Shown: positions 52,202-62,253, counted from the first letter of the stretch. The stretch: DNA of 64,000 bases from Pseudomonas jessenii (GCF_002236115.1 NZ_NIWT01000005.1:496001-560000), one strand, 5' to 3'. A program made the numbers and translations. The notes: generated by a model from the sequence alone, not told the origin.

Positions 52202-55072
52202 TCAGCTTGCGGCTTGCGCGTGCAGCAAACCTGCCAACGTCTCAGCCTCAACCGGGCGGCTGATCAAATAGCCCTGTACCTCATCGCAGCGCTCGGCTTT
52301 CAGGAACTCAAGCTGTTCTCCGCGCTCCACTCCTTCCGCCACGACCTTAAGCTTCAGGCCGTGAGCCATGGCAATGATTGCCCGGGTAATCGCCGCGTCT
52401 TCGCTGCCCTCACCCAAGCCACGGATAAACGCCTGATCAATCTTCACGTAATCCACCGGGATCCGCTTGAGATAGCTCAGGGATGAGTAACCAGTGCCAA
52501 AATCGTCAATGGCCAGTTTCACCCCGAGATCACGCAACTGCTGGAAGGTTGCGATGATGTGTTCGACGCTGTCCAGCAACTGGCTTTCGGTGAGTTCCAG
52601 CTCCAGCAGTTGCGGCGCCAGCCCGGTCTCTTCCAGCACCTGCCGCACCAGACTGACCAGCTTGCCTTGGCGCAATTGATGCACCGACAGATTGACCGAC
52701 ACCCGAATTGCTTCGAGTCCCTGCCGTTGCCACTCACAGGCTTGCCAGCAGGCCTGACGCAGCACGAACTCACCGATCGGGCCGATCAATCCGGTTTCTT
52801 CAGCCAGGCCAATGAAATCCCCCGGCGGCACGCGGCCCATGGTCGGATGATCCCAACGCACCAAGGCTTCGGCGGCATTCAACCTGCCAGTGGCCAGGCA
52901 CAGTTTCGGTTGGTAAAACACCTTCAGTTGTTTGTCTTCGATGGCTTTGCGCAAGTGGTTTTCCAGCTGTAAACGCTCCAACGTGCTGGCTTGCAAGCTG
53001 TCGGTGTAAAACTGGAAATTATCGCCACCCAGGTGTTTGGCGTGCTGCATTGCCATGTTCGACTGACTGACCAGTGCCGATACTTCCCGCGCGCTGTCCG
53101 GCAACAAGCTGATGCCCATCGACGCGCTGAGCACCAGCTCATGCCCGTCAATGCTCACCGGCAAACGCAACTTGTTCGCCAGACGAGTCGCCACTCTCGC
53201 CAGGCTCGAAAGGTTGCCGTAGGAATTGAACAGCACGGCAAACTCATCACCGGAAAGGCGCGCGATGGTGTCTGCTTCAGGCAATGCATTCACCAGTCGC
53301 CGGGCCATTTTCTGCAATAACTGATCGGCGACTTCATGCCCCAGGCTGTCGTTGAGTTGCTTGAACCGATCGAGATTGATGTGCAGCAACGCCAGGCTGC
53401 GATAACCGCCCTGCCGCACTCGTTGATGAGCCTCGTTGAGTCGTTCGCGAAACATCGCGCGGTTGGCCAGACCGGTAAGTTCGTCGTAATGGGTCAGATA
53501 GCGCATACGCTGTTCGGACTCTCGACGAGCCGAGAGATCAGCGAAGAAGCCCACAATATGGCTCACATTTCCCCGGGCATCGCGCACGGCATTCAGTTGC
53601 AGCCATTGCGGATACATCTCGCCGTTCTTGCGGGTTTCCACCAATTCGCCCTGCCAGCTGCCTTGCTGCTCCAGCGCCTGATGTATCGCGGCGTAATGCC
53701 TACGCGCATCGCGACTGCATGGCAACTCAACGACATTGCGTCCGATCATGTCGTCGATGTCATAACCGGTCACCCGACTGAAGGCTTGATTGATCGCGAT
53801 CAGGACGTAGTTAGGATCGAAAATCACGATCCCTTCGCTGGCCGCCTCGAACACGGTCGCCGCCAATTGCCGCTGCTCTTCCAGACTTTTGCTGGCGCTG
53901 ATATCGCGGCGAGTGCCGACCATGCGAATCACCCGGCCGTTGTCGGCACGCTCGACTGCCCGCCCGCGGTCCTCGATCCAGACCCAGTGGCCGTCGCCAT
54001 GCCGCACGCGATACTCGATTTGATAGTCCTCGGTGCGGCCCTTCAAATGCTCGACCAGCGCCCTTTTCAGCGCAGGAAGATCCTCGGGGTGAAGGCGCGG
54101 CTTGAGGTGACGCAATATCGCCGTGACCTGTTCCGGCTCCAGGCCGAACAATTCCTGAATTTGTGTGTGATGGACTTCGTCGGTTTGCAGATTCCAGTCC
54201 CACAACCCCAACTCGCTGGCCTTCAATGCCAGCGCCAGGCGCGCCTCACTCTTGCTCAGTGCCTGGTTGGCGGCGTCCAGTTCCAGGCTGCGCTGAGCGA
54301 CTCGGTTTTCCAGGTCGACCTGGATCTCTCGCAATTCGTCCTCGGCACGTCGGCGCTGTTCTATCTCCTTGGCCAGCTTCTGATTGAGCTGATCACTGCA
54401 GCTTTGCGCCTGCTGCAGATGCTCGATCAGTGCCTGGTTCTGAAAGCGTCGCATCAAGCCCCGATCGATCAATCGATTGACTTGCCAGGCAACCACGCTC
54501 AACGCACCGAGCAGGATCAGCCCGAACCAGCCCCAACCTTGCTGCTGTTCGTCAGCCCCCCAAAACATATAGGCGATGGCCGGCAACAGGCAGGGCAAGG
54601 TGAATGACAGGAAGGCCGGCAAGCTGACCGCATAAGCCACGCTGGCCGAGAGCGCTGCGGCACCGATGAGGCCGAAGACCCAGGCTTGCTGAATGAAGTT
54701 ATCGGCCGGAACCAGGGCGATGCCGGCACCGGCCAGGGTCAGACCGGTGAGGCCGGAGCCCAGCAAAAACATCCGCCGCCAGATGGGATGGGCCTGACGG
54801 TTGGGAATGGCCGAATCAAAGGCTGCGACCTGAATCACCCGCAATGCCACCAATGACAACAACCACACCAGCCAGACACTGACCAGGAAATAGCGCTGCG
54901 GGCTCCAGAGCAAACCGGCACAGACCAGGCCATTGATCAGCATGAACAACGTGGGCAGCAGCGAGCCTTGATACAACAGGCGCGTGCGTTCGACCGCCAT
55001 TTCCATGGCGTACTGTTTACGGATCACCCGGGGTTCCACAGTGGGGCCCGACAGGTCGAAGCTGAGGGTCAT
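52202..55072 (-). CDS. Membrane PAS-GGDEF-EAL protein (cyclic-di-GMP turnover)
   Basis: A protein of about 956 residues. About six membrane helices lie in the first 215 residues. A coiled stretch follows (LAKEIEQRRRAEDELREIQV), then two PAS domains (about 280-390 and 400-515), a GGDEF domain (about 530-690) and an EAL domain (about 700-950). The cyclase motif is SGDEF instead of GGDEF, so diguanylate cyclase activity may be lost. The EAL part keeps EALVRWDHP, DDFGTGYSSLSYL, VKIDQAFIRG and EGVE, so it should hydrolyse cyclic-di-GMP. Start taken at 55072; an upstream ATG at 55105 is possible. Confidence 0.9.
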   Translation of the reverse strand: MTLSFDLSGPTVEPRVIRKQYAMEMAVERTRLLYQGSLLPTLFMLINGLVCAGLLWSPQRYFLVSVWLVWLLSLVALRVIQVAAFDSAIPNRQAHPIWRRMFLLGSGLTGLTLAGAGIALVPADNFIQQAWVFGLIGAAALSASVAYAVSLPAFLSFTLPCLLPAIAYMFWGADEQQQGWGWFGLILLGALSVVAWQVNRLIDRGLMRRFQNQALIEHLQQAQSCSDQLNQKLAKEIEQRRRAEDELREIQVDLENRVAQRSLELDAANQALSKSEARLALALKASELGLWDWNLQTDEVHHTQIQELFGLEPEQVTAILRHLKPRLHPEDLPALKRALVEHLKGRTEDYQIEYRVRHGDGHWVWIEDRGRAVERADNGRVIRMVGTRRDISASKSLEEQRQLAATVFEAASEGIVIFDPNYVLIAINQAFSRVTGYDIDDMIGRNVVELPCSRDARRHYAAIHQALEQQGSWQGELVETRKNGEMYPQWLQLNAVRDARGNVSHIVGFFADLSARRESEQRMRYLTHYDELTGLANRAMFRERLNEAHQRVRQGGYRSLALLHINLDRFKQLNDSLGHEVADQLLQKMARRLVNALPEADTIARLSGDEFAVLFNSYGNLSSLARVATRLANKLRLPVSIDGHELVLSASMGISLLPDSAREVSALVSQSNMAMQHAKHLGGDNFQFYTDSLQASTLERLQLENHLRKAIEDKQLKVFYQPKLCLATGRLNAAEALVRWDHPTMGRVPPGDFIGLAEETGLIGPIGEFVLRQACWQACEWQRQGLEAIRVSVNLSVHQLRQGKLVSLVRQVLEETGLAPQLLELELTESQLLDSVEHIIATFQQLRDLGVKLAIDDFGTGYSSLSYLKRIPVDYVKIDQAFIRGLGEGSEDAAITRAIIAMAHGLKLKVVAEGVERGEQLEFLKAERCDEVQGYLISRPVEAETLAGLLHAQAAS

Positions 55073-55328
55073 AGGCGATGTTCTTGTTCTTATAATGATG
55101 AGCATGTGCCCGAAACTGCTCGGAGCATACACAAGCAATTGCCCGGACCAAACTGCTGCTGATCAATAAATCGCCAAATTTTTCGGACGCCGATGCCACT
55201 GAAAATGCTGAAGGCACGTCCCGACAATGCCTGCAGCCGATGACTGACCGGTCGTCCTTCGCATAACTTTCATCGGTTAAAGCGAAGCGGGGTTTGCCCG
55301 GTGTGTCGCTGCCCCCTAGAATGCCCCG

Positions 55329-57512
55329 ATGCGCGATGATCTCTCCCTTCTGCTGAACTCCCTCAACGATGCCCAACGCCAGGCCGTAGCGGCCCCCGTG
55401 GGTCGTCAGTTGGTCCTGGCCGGTGCTGGTTCCGGTAAAACCCGAGTGCTGGTGCACCGTATCGCCTGGTTGATCCAGGTCGAAAACGCCTCGCCCCACT
55501 CCATCCTGTCGGTGACCTTCACCAACAAGGCCGCTGCCGAGATGCGCCAGCGCATCGAGCAGTTGATGGGCATCAACCCGGCCGGTATGTGGGTTGGCAC
55601 CTTCCACGGCCTGGCGCACCGCCTTCTGCGGGCACACTGGCAGGAAGCGGGCTTAAGCCAGACCTTCCAGATTCTCGACAGCGATGACCAACAGCGGTTG
55701 GTCAAGCGGGTGATCCGCGAGCTCGGCCTGGACGAACAGCGTTGGCCGGCCCGTCAGGCCCAATGGTTCATCAACGGCCAGAAAGACGAAGGCCTGCGCC
55801 CGCAACACATTCAAGCCAGCGGCGACCTGTTCCTGGCAACCATGCGCGGTATCTATGAGGCCTACGAGGCCGCCTGCCTGCGTGCCGGTGTCATCGACTT
55901 CTCCGAATTGCTGCTGCGCGCACTCGATCTGTGGCGCGATCACCCAGGCCTGCTCGCTCATTATCAAAAGCGCTTCCGGCACATTCTGGTAGACGAGTTC
56001 CAGGACACCAACGCCGTGCAATACGCCTGGTTGCGACTGTTGGCCAAGGGTGGCGACAGCCTGATGGTGGTGGGCGACGACGACCAGTCGATCTACGGCT
56101 GGCGCGGCGCCAAAATCGAGAACATCTACCAGTATTCCGAAGACTTCCCGGACGCCGAAACCATTCGCCTGGAGCAGAATTATCGCTCCACCGCCGGCAT
56201 CCTGAAGGCTGCCAACGCCTTGATCGCCAACAACACCGGGCGCCTGGGCAAAGAGCTGTGGACTGACGGCGGCGACGGCGAAGCGATCAACCTGTACGCC
56301 GCCTTCAACGAGCACGACGAAGCACGCTACGTTGTCGAAACCATCGAAAGCGCGCTGAAAACCGGCTTGTCTCGAAGCGATATCGCGATTCTGTACCGCT
56401 CCAACGCCCAGTCGCGGGTTCTGGAAGAAGCCTTGCTGCGCGAGCGCATTCCCTACCGCATCTATGGCGGTCAGCGCTTCTTCGAACGCGCCGAAATCAA
56501 GAACGCCATGGCCTACATGCGCTTGCTCGAAGGCCGCGGTAACGATGCTGCGCTGGAACGGGTCATCAACGTACCGGCCCGTGGCATCGGCGAGAAAACC
56601 GTCGAAGCGATCCGCGACCATGCGCGCCACAGCGATGTGTCGATGTGGGAAGCGATGCGCCAACTGGTGGCCAACAAAGGCCTGACCGGTCGTGCGGCCG
56701 GCGCTCTGGGCGCGTTTATCGAGCTGATCGAGAACCTCGCCGCCAAGTGCATGGAAATGCCGCTGCACCTGATGACCCAGACCGTCATCGAGCAGTCGGG
56801 GCTGATCGCCTATCACGAAGCGGAAAAAGGCGAGAAAGGCCAGGCCCGGGTAGAAAACCTTGAGGAACTGGTCAGCGCCGCGCGCAACTTCGAAAACAGC
56901 GAAGAAGACGAAGACCTGACGCCATTGGCGGCGTTCCTCGGTCACGCATCGCTGGAGGCCGGCGACACGCAGGCCGACGAGCACGAAGACAGCATCCAAC
57001 TGATGACCCTGCACAGCGCCAAAGGCCTGGAGTTCCCTTACGTGTTCCTGGTGGGCATGGAAGAAGGCCTGTTCCCGCACAAGATGAGCCTGGAAGAACC
57101 CGGTCGCCTGGAGGAAGAGCGTCGTCTGGCCTACGTAGGCATCACCCGGGCCATGCAGAACCTGGTGATGACCTTCGCCGAAACCCGGCGCCTTTATGGC
57201 AGCGAGACCTACAACAAGGTGTCGCGCTTCGTACGCGAAGTTCCGAAAGGCCTGATTCAGGAGGTGCGGCTGTCCAACAGCGTCAGCCGTCCGTTCGGTG
57301 GCAACCAGTCGATGAGTGGCAGCAACCTGTTCAGCGGCAGCGAGATTCCGCAGACCGGCTTCAGCCTGGGCCAGACTGTGCGCCACTCGATCTTCGGTGA
57401 CGGTGTGATCCTCAACTTCGAAGGCGCCGGGGCTCAGGCCCGGGTGCAGGTGAACTTCAGCGAAGGCAGCAAGTGGTTGATGCTGGGTTATGCCAAACTG
57501 GAAGCAATCTAG
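55329..57512 (+). CDS. uvrD: DNA helicase II UvrD
   Basis: A 727-residue superfamily 1 3'-5' helicase used in mismatch and nucleotide-excision repair. Motifs: Walker A LAGAGSGKTRVLVHRI near residue 35, TFTNKAAAEMRQRIE, Walker B VDEFQDTN, GDDDQSIYGWRGA, TLHSAKGLEF and VGITRAM. The C-terminal tail carries QTVRHSIFGDGVILNFEG, the family ending. The ATG at 55329 lies 256 bp from the divergent cyclic-di-GMP gene. I saw no clear LexA box in that gap. Confidence 0.96.
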   Translation: MRDDLSLLLNSLNDAQRQAVAAPVGRQLVLAGAGSGKTRVLVHRIAWLIQVENASPHSILSVTFTNKAAAEMRQRIEQLMGINPAGMWVGTFHGLAHRLLRAHWQEAGLSQTFQILDSDDQQRLVKRVIRELGLDEQRWPARQAQWFINGQKDEGLRPQHIQASGDLFLATMRGIYEAYEAACLRAGVIDFSELLLRALDLWRDHPGLLAHYQKRFRHILVDEFQDTNAVQYAWLRLLAKGGDSLMVVGDDDQSIYGWRGAKIENIYQYSEDFPDAETIRLEQNYRSTAGILKAANALIANNTGRLGKELWTDGGDGEAINLYAAFNEHDEARYVVETIESALKTGLSRSDIAILYRSNAQSRVLEEALLRERIPYRIYGGQRFFERAEIKNAMAYMRLLEGRGNDAALERVINVPARGIGEKTVEAIRDHARHSDVSMWEAMRQLVANKGLTGRAAGALGAFIELIENLAAKCMEMPLHLMTQTVIEQSGLIAYHEAEKGEKGQARVENLEELVSAARNFENSEEDEDLTPLAAFLGHASLEAGDTQADEHEDSIQLMTLHSAKGLEFPYVFLVGMEEGLFPHKMSLEEPGRLEEERRLAYVGITRAMQNLVMTFAETRRLYGSETYNKVSRFVREVPKGLIQEVRLSNSVSRPFGGNQSMSGSNLFSGSEIPQTGFSLGQTVRHSIFGDGVILNFEGAGAQARVQVNFSEGSKWLMLGYAKLEAI

Positions 57513-57517
57513 CCTTT

Positions 57518-57610
57518 CTGTGGGAGCGAGCTTGCTCGCGATAGCGGTAGGTCAGTCGACATTATTTCTGGCTGTCAGTCCGTCATCGCGAGCAAGCTCG
57601 CTCCCACAGG
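57518..57610. repeat. REP pair (REPIN)
   Basis: Inverted REP copies between uvrD and the EamA gene. Confidence 0.9.
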
Positions 57611-57650
57611 GTTCTGTGCTGGCCCTGACTGATCCGGGAGACGCAAACAC

Positions 57651-58091
57651 ATGGGCTCAGGCTTTTTTTCCTCCTGGACATTCTGGGCCCTGTTATCCGC
57701 GGCATTCGCGGCAATAACCGCCATTTTCGCGAAAGTCGGCATCGAAAACGTCAACTCCGACTTCGCCACCCTGCTGCGTACGATAGTGGTATTGGTCAGC
57801 CTGGCCTTGATTTTGTACGCCACGGGCCAATATCAGTCCTTGGGATCGATCTCTGCGAAGAGCTACCTGTTCCTGCTGTTGTCGGGCCTTGCCACCGGTG
57901 CATCGTGGATCTGCTATTTCCGCGCACTCAAGGTCGGTCCGGCGTCACTGGTTGCTCCAGTGGATAAACTCAGCGTGGTGCTGGTGGCTGTCCTTGGCGT
58001 TGTCCTGCTGGGTGAAAAACTCGACTTGCGCCAATGGGGCGGAATAGGCCTGATCACGGTCGGGGTGGTCATGCTTGCCCTGCGACGCTAG
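57651..58091 (+). CDS. Single-domain EamA/DMT-family membrane protein
   Basis: A 146-residue protein with about five membrane helices, one EamA repeat long: WALLSAAFAAITAIFAKVGI, FATLLRTIVVLVSLALILYA, GLATGASWICYFRALKVGP and SVVLVAVLGVVLLGEKLDLR. Usual DMT exporters have two repeats and about 300 residues; short forms work as dimers. Substrate unknown. CGGGAGA precedes the ATG. It is followed by a Tim44-domain gene after 179 bp. Confidence 0.88.
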   Translation: MGSGFFSSWTFWALLSAAFAAITAIFAKVGIENVNSDFATLLRTIVVLVSLALILYATGQYQSLGSISAKSYLFLLLSGLATGASWICYFRALKVGPASLVAPVDKLSVVLVAVLGVVLLGEKLDLRQWGGIGLITVGVVMLALRR

Positions 58092-58270
58092 GCAAGCGTC
58101 CTACAAGCCCTGTCCACTCATCTGACAGATCAAAGTCAAAAGGCCTTATTGCACGGACTGGAGCTGAACACGACCTGTCAGGCAAAAGCCCGAAACACTC
58201 TGCCGCTAGCCAGCAACACTTCACCTGTGCAACATGGCGCGCGTGCCTTCCACAAATGGGAATTCCCTTT

Positions 58271-59149
58271 ATGAAACGTTTTCTTAGCATCGCCATGGCG
58301 TTGTGCATCGGCCTGACGATGAGTCTCGACGTCAATGCCGCCAAGCGCTTCGGTGGTGGCAAAAGCGCAGGCGCTGCGCCGACTCACCAGACCAGCCAGA
58401 TGGCTCCTTCTTCTCCAGGCATGGGCGGCGCTGCGGCGACCGCTGGTGCTGCCGGTGCCGCTGGCGCTGCTGCCAAGGCCGGTGGCGCATCGCGCTGGCT
58501 CGGCCCACTGGCCGGTATCGCGGCCGGTGGCCTGCTCGCATCCATGTTCATGGGTGACGGCTTCCAGGGCATGCAGATCTTCGACATCCTGATCATGGCC
58601 GTCATTGCGTTCCTGGTCTTCCGTTTTATCGCCGCCCGTCGTCGCAAGCAGCAGGAGCAGTACGCTCCGGCTGGCCACGCGCCGATGCAACGTGAGGCGT
58701 TCGAACAAAAGCCTGCCGGCGGTTCGATCTTCGGTGGTTCGGCAGCGCCTGTTGCCGCTCGCCCGGTGATCAACGCCCCAGCCTGGTTCAACGAAGGAAA
58801 CTTCGTCGAAGCGGCACGCAATCACTTCCAGTCCCTGCAACAGCACTGGGACGCCAACGAAATGGACAAGATCGCCGAGTTCGTGACTCCGCAAATGCTG
58901 GAGTTCCTCAAGCGTGAACGTGCTGACCTGGGCGACGGCTTCCAGTCCACCTACATCGATAACCTCAATGTACAGCTGGACGGTGTGGACGATCGCGCCG
59001 ACAAGACCATCGCCACCCTGACCTTCACTGGCCTGTCGAAAACCTCGCGTTTCGACCAGGGCGAAGTCTTCAGCGAAAGCTGGAACATGGAACGTGCACA
59101 GGGCGAAAACCAGCCTTGGCTGGTAGCCGGTATCCGCCAGAACGGCTGA
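58271..59149 (+). CDS. Tim44-like domain protein, exported or membrane-anchored
   Basis: A 292-residue protein. The signal peptide at residues 1-23 (ALCIGLTMSLDVNA) is followed by a Gly/Ala-rich stretch (GGAAATAGAAGAAGAAAKAG), a membrane segment at about 101-120 (IFDILIMAVIAFLVFRFIAA) and a C-terminal Tim44/TIM44-like domain (about 175-290) with AWFNEGNFVEAARNHFQSLQ. The bacterial relatives are of unknown function and are linked to envelope or membrane-protein handling. The start at 58271 keeps the signal peptide; the longer frame is not coding. Confidence 0.88.
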   Translation: MKRFLSIAMALCIGLTMSLDVNAAKRFGGGKSAGAAPTHQTSQMAPSSPGMGGAAATAGAAGAAGAAAKAGGASRWLGPLAGIAAGGLLASMFMGDGFQGMQIFDILIMAVIAFLVFRFIAARRRKQQEQYAPAGHAPMQREAFEQKPAGGSIFGGSAAPVAARPVINAPAWFNEGNFVEAARNHFQSLQQHWDANEMDKIAEFVTPQMLEFLKRERADLGDGFQSTYIDNLNVQLDGVDDRADKTIATLTFTGLSKTSRFDQGEVFSESWNMERAQGENQPWLVAGIRQNG

Positions 59150-59178
59150 TCACCCTCCGCGTTTCACTTGTTGTAAAC

Positions 59179-59204
59179 AAAACCCCGGCCCAGGCCGGGG
59201 TTTT
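59179..59204. terminator. Terminator after the Tim44-domain gene
   Basis: AAAACCCCGGCC pairs with GGCCGGGGTTTT around CA. A- and T-runs on both sides make it potentially bidirectional. Confidence 0.85.
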
Positions 59205-59287
59205 CTATTTCGCGGTTGCATCTATAGCAAGCTACTGTATAAACCGCCCCATATAAACCGCGCCATACAAGCAAGAGGATCCCGGAC

Positions 59288-59695
59288 GTGGAAGAAATCA
59301 TCGAACAACTGCGTGAAGCCAACGAACCGGTACCGGTCCCCTTGGAGTTGCCCGACGAAGACCTGCTGGTCGAAATCGAAGAACAACTGTTCATCGACAT
59401 TCCGTTCGTCTTCAGAGAATTTCTGCTGACCGTCAGCGATGTGGTCTACGGCAGCCTGGAACCGGTCACCGTGACCGACCCGCAATCCCACACCTACCTG
59501 CCCGACGTTGCCGCCAACGCCTGGGACGCCGGCGTCGATCGCAGCCTGATCCCGATCTGCCAGGACGGTGATGACTACTATTGTGTCGAAGAAGACGGCA
59601 CCGTGGTGCTTTGGCAGGCCGAAGAAGAACTGATCGCCGAAGAGACCTGGGAGTCGGTTTGGCACTGGGCACGGGACGTCTGGCTGGAAAGCTGA
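59288..59695 (+). CDS. SMI1/KNR4-family protein
   Basis: A 135-residue acidic protein of the SMI1/KNR4 (SUKH) fold: the EIEEQLFIDIPFVFREFLLT segment is the family helix-strand start, with YLPDVAANAWDAGVDRSLIP and WHWARDVWLES at the end. SUKH proteins include immunity proteins of contact-dependent toxins, but this one stands alone as a housekeeping type common in pseudomonads, and no toxin gene adjoins it. The start is GTG at 59288 with AGAGGA upstream. It is convergent with the antiporter gene. Confidence 0.85.
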   Translation: MEEIIEQLREANEPVPVPLELPDEDLLVEIEEQLFIDIPFVFREFLLTVSDVVYGSLEPVTVTDPQSHTYLPDVAANAWDAGVDRSLIPICQDGDDYYCVEEDGTVVLWQAEEELIAEETWESVWHWARDVWLES

Positions 59696-59717
59696 TCCAG
59701 TCAACGTCGCGGGGTGG

Positions 59718-61481
59718 TCAATGCCCGGACGACTCCTTGTGATTGTCGAGGGTTTCCAGCAACGCCACCTGCATCCGCGTATGCACACGAATGAACCAGC
59801 GCCACAACAGCGCCGCCACGGCGGCCGCGACCACGGCGATCAGTACCAGCAACTTGTTGGTCGGCAGAATACTGGCCGACAAGGCTGCCAGCAGAAAAAA
59901 GATCACCAGCAGCGACAGGATCGGGATCACTTCGGCGATCACCCGGCGCACTCGCTGCGTGTGGCGCCCGGCCATCTCCGGCTTCACGCCCATTTCCGCG
60001 AGCAACATCGACAGCGCCTTTAGCTTGCGGTACGCCGCAATCAAAAAAGGCAGCGATAACAACAGCGCCCCGCCCCAGATCAACGCCTTTTGCCAGCTCG
60101 GATCGCTGATCCAGCCTTGCAGGTAAGCCGACATGCGTTCGGCGAAGTACGCGCCCGAGAAGAAGATCGCGATCACTAGCGCCAGATTGACGCCCACCTG
60201 CAGCAAGATCCTGCGAATCATGGATGCCAGTAACGCGCCCTCACCCTGCGGCTGGATGCTGCGCAGCCATTCGCCATACATCCCCAGCACTCGTCCCAAG
60301 CGTTCTGGCATCGCGCTGGCGAGCTTGATCGACAATGGATCGGCCGCACGGATCAGATAAGGCGTCAGCAAGGTCGTGATCACCGAAACCGCCACAGCCA
60401 CGGGGTATAAAAAGTTACTGGTGACCTGCAACGTCATGCCCAGTGCCGCGATGATGAAAGAGAATTCGCCAATCTGTGAAAGACCCATCCCGACTCGCAG
60501 CGAGGTACGTCCGTCATTGCCGGCGATAAATGCACCAAGGCCGCAGGACAACATCTTGCCGAGCACCACGGCTACGGTGATTACCGCGATTGGCCAGGCG
60601 TACTGAAGCAGGATCGCCGGATCGAGCATCAGCCCGATGGCCACAAAGAAAATCGCACTGAAAAGATCGCGAACCGGTTCAATCAAACGCTCGATTTTCA
60701 GCAGTTGCCGGGATTCCGCCATGATCGCGCCGATCAGGAATGCACCGAGGACCATGCTGTATTCAAGCTTGACCACTAGCAGGCAGAAGCCAAAACACAG
60801 GCCCAGCACCGTGATCAGCAGCATTTCGTTGCTTTCGAATCTGGCGACGTAGGCCAGCAACCGCGGCACCATCAGGATGCCAATGACCAAGGCGACGATC
60901 ATGAACAGCGACAGCTTGCCGACCGTGGAAAACACTTCGCCGGAGCTGACCGTACCGCTGACCGCGATGCTGGACAGCAGTGCGATGATGCCGATGCCCA
61001 GAATGTCTTCGACGATCAGCACTCCGAATATCAACTGGGCAAACCGCTCGTTCTTCAGCTTCAGATCGTTGAGCGCCTTGACGATGATGGTGGTCGAGGA
61101 AATCGCCAGGATCGCGCCGAGGAACAGTGAATCCATGGTGTTCCAGTCGAACCAGCGACCGATCTCGTAGCCGATCCAGATCATCAGCACGATTTCCAGG
61201 AATGCCGCGATGAATGCCGTGGCACCGACCTTGAACAACTTGCGCAGGCTGAACTCCAGGCCCAGGCAGAACATCAGGAATATCACACCGAGCTCGGCCA
61301 GGGTCTTGATGGTTTCTTCGTCGTGGATCAGGCCGAATGGCGGGGTGTGCGGGCCAATGATGAAACCGGCGACGATGTATCCCAGTACCACCGGTTGCTT
61401 CAGGCGATGAAAGACCACGGTGACCACGCCTGCGATCAACATGATCACTGCCAGATCCTGAATGAAACTGATGGCATGCAT
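59718..61481 (-). CDS. Cation:proton antiporter, KefB/YbaL-like but without RCK domain
   Basis: A 587-residue inner-membrane protein. A CPA2-type exchanger core of about twelve helices spans residues 1-390: FHRLKQPVVLGYIVAGFIIG, ELGVIFLMFCLGLEFSLRKL, ILAISSTTIIVKALNDL and LGIGIIALLSS. In KefB and YbaL a nucleotide-binding RCK/TrkA domain would follow; here the C-terminal 170 residues instead hold further helices (LALVIAIFFSGAYFAERM, VIPILSLLVIFFLLAALSAS, LVLIAVVAAAVAALLWRWF). GGGAGT precedes ATG 61481. Likely K+ or Na+/H+ exchange; ion unknown. Confidence 0.88.
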   Translation of the reverse strand: MHAISFIQDLAVIMLIAGVVTVVFHRLKQPVVLGYIVAGFIIGPHTPPFGLIHDEETIKTLAELGVIFLMFCLGLEFSLRKLFKVGATAFIAAFLEIVLMIWIGYEIGRWFDWNTMDSLFLGAILAISSTTIIVKALNDLKLKNERFAQLIFGVLIVEDILGIGIIALLSSIAVSGTVSSGEVFSTVGKLSLFMIVALVIGILMVPRLLAYVARFESNEMLLITVLGLCFGFCLLVVKLEYSMVLGAFLIGAIMAESRQLLKIERLIEPVRDLFSAIFFVAIGLMLDPAILLQYAWPIAVITVAVVLGKMLSCGLGAFIAGNDGRTSLRVGMGLSQIGEFSFIIAALGMTLQVTSNFLYPVAVAVSVITTLLTPYLIRAADPLSIKLASAMPERLGRVLGMYGEWLRSIQPQGEGALLASMIRRILLQVGVNLALVIAIFFSGAYFAERMSAYLQGWISDPSWQKALIWGGALLLSLPFLIAAYRKLKALSMLLAEMGVKPEMAGRHTQRVRRVIAEVIPILSLLVIFFLLAALSASILPTNKLLVLIAVVAAAVAALLWRWFIRVHTRMQVALLETLDNHKESSGH

Positions 61482-61770
61482 GGCGTGAGACTCCCTGGGT
61501 GGTATTGCTCGATCCCCGGACGCAGGAAAAGTCTGATCGAGCAGAACAAAAATCGGAATTGCACGTAGGAAATGCCCTTGAGGCGGGGCTTTTTTGCAGG
61601 GTAACACCGCGACTTCAGACAGAAAGGCGGTGCAATATATGGAAACAGATCGATCCGGCGTGACGGCGACCCGGCACCCGGCGTCCCGATAACTGTTGGT
61701 TTGAAAAAAAACCGCCGAGGCACCCGCAGAGGTGCATCCCTCAAACCTGGCCTTGACCCGTGAGAATGCT

Positions 61771-62253
61771 ATGGAACCCGGAAACGCCCAGCTGTCGATG
61801 ACGGTATTGATGACCCCCGACATGGCCAATTTCTCTGGCAATGTTCACGGCGGCACCCTGCTCAAATACCTCGACGAAGTGGCCTACGCCTGCGCCAGCC
61901 GTTATGCCGGCCGCTATGTGGTGACCTTGTCGGTGGATCAGGTCATTTTCCGTGAGCCGATCCATGTCGGCGAACTGGTGACCTTCCTGGCCTCGGTCAA
62001 CTACACCGGCAACACCTCCTTGGAGGTGGGCATCAAAGTGGTGACCGAGAACATCCGCGAACGCTCGGTGCGCCATACCAACAGTTGCTTCTTCACCATG
62101 GTCGCGGTGGATGAGCAGCGTAAACCTGCATCGGTACCACCGCTGCAACCGCAGAACAGCGAAGACAAGCGCCGCTATATGCAGGCCCAGCAGCGTCGGC
62201 AGATTCGTCAGGAGCTGGAAAAGCGCTATCAGGAAATCAAGGGCGACGCCTGA
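61771..62253 (+). CDS. Acyl-CoA thioesterase (hotdog fold)
   Basis: A 160-residue thioesterase: MTVLMTPDMANFSGNVHGGT, LLKYLDEVAYACASRYAG and VTLSVDQVIFREPIHVGELV give the hotdog pattern with the catalytic asparagine/aspartate region. The last 30 residues are charged and helical (RRYMQAQQRRQIRQELEKRY). Distinct from the thioesterase at 21877. The ATG at 61771 has GAGAATG upstream. It is divergent from the antiporter gene. Confidence 0.9.
   Translation: MEPGNAQLSMTVLMTPDMANFSGNVHGGTLLKYLDEVAYACASRYAGRYVVTLSVDQVIFREPIHVGELVTFLASVNYTGNTSLEVGIKVVTENIRERSVRHTNSCFFTMVAVDEQRKPASVPPLQPQNSEDKRRYMQAQQRRQIRQELEKRYQEIKGDA

Noticed and set aside
59288..59695. Idea that the SMI1/KNR4 protein is an immunity protein of a toxin system
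   Set aside because: No toxin gene lies beside it, the DUF6543 gene is 17 kb away, and its base composition matches the chromosome.
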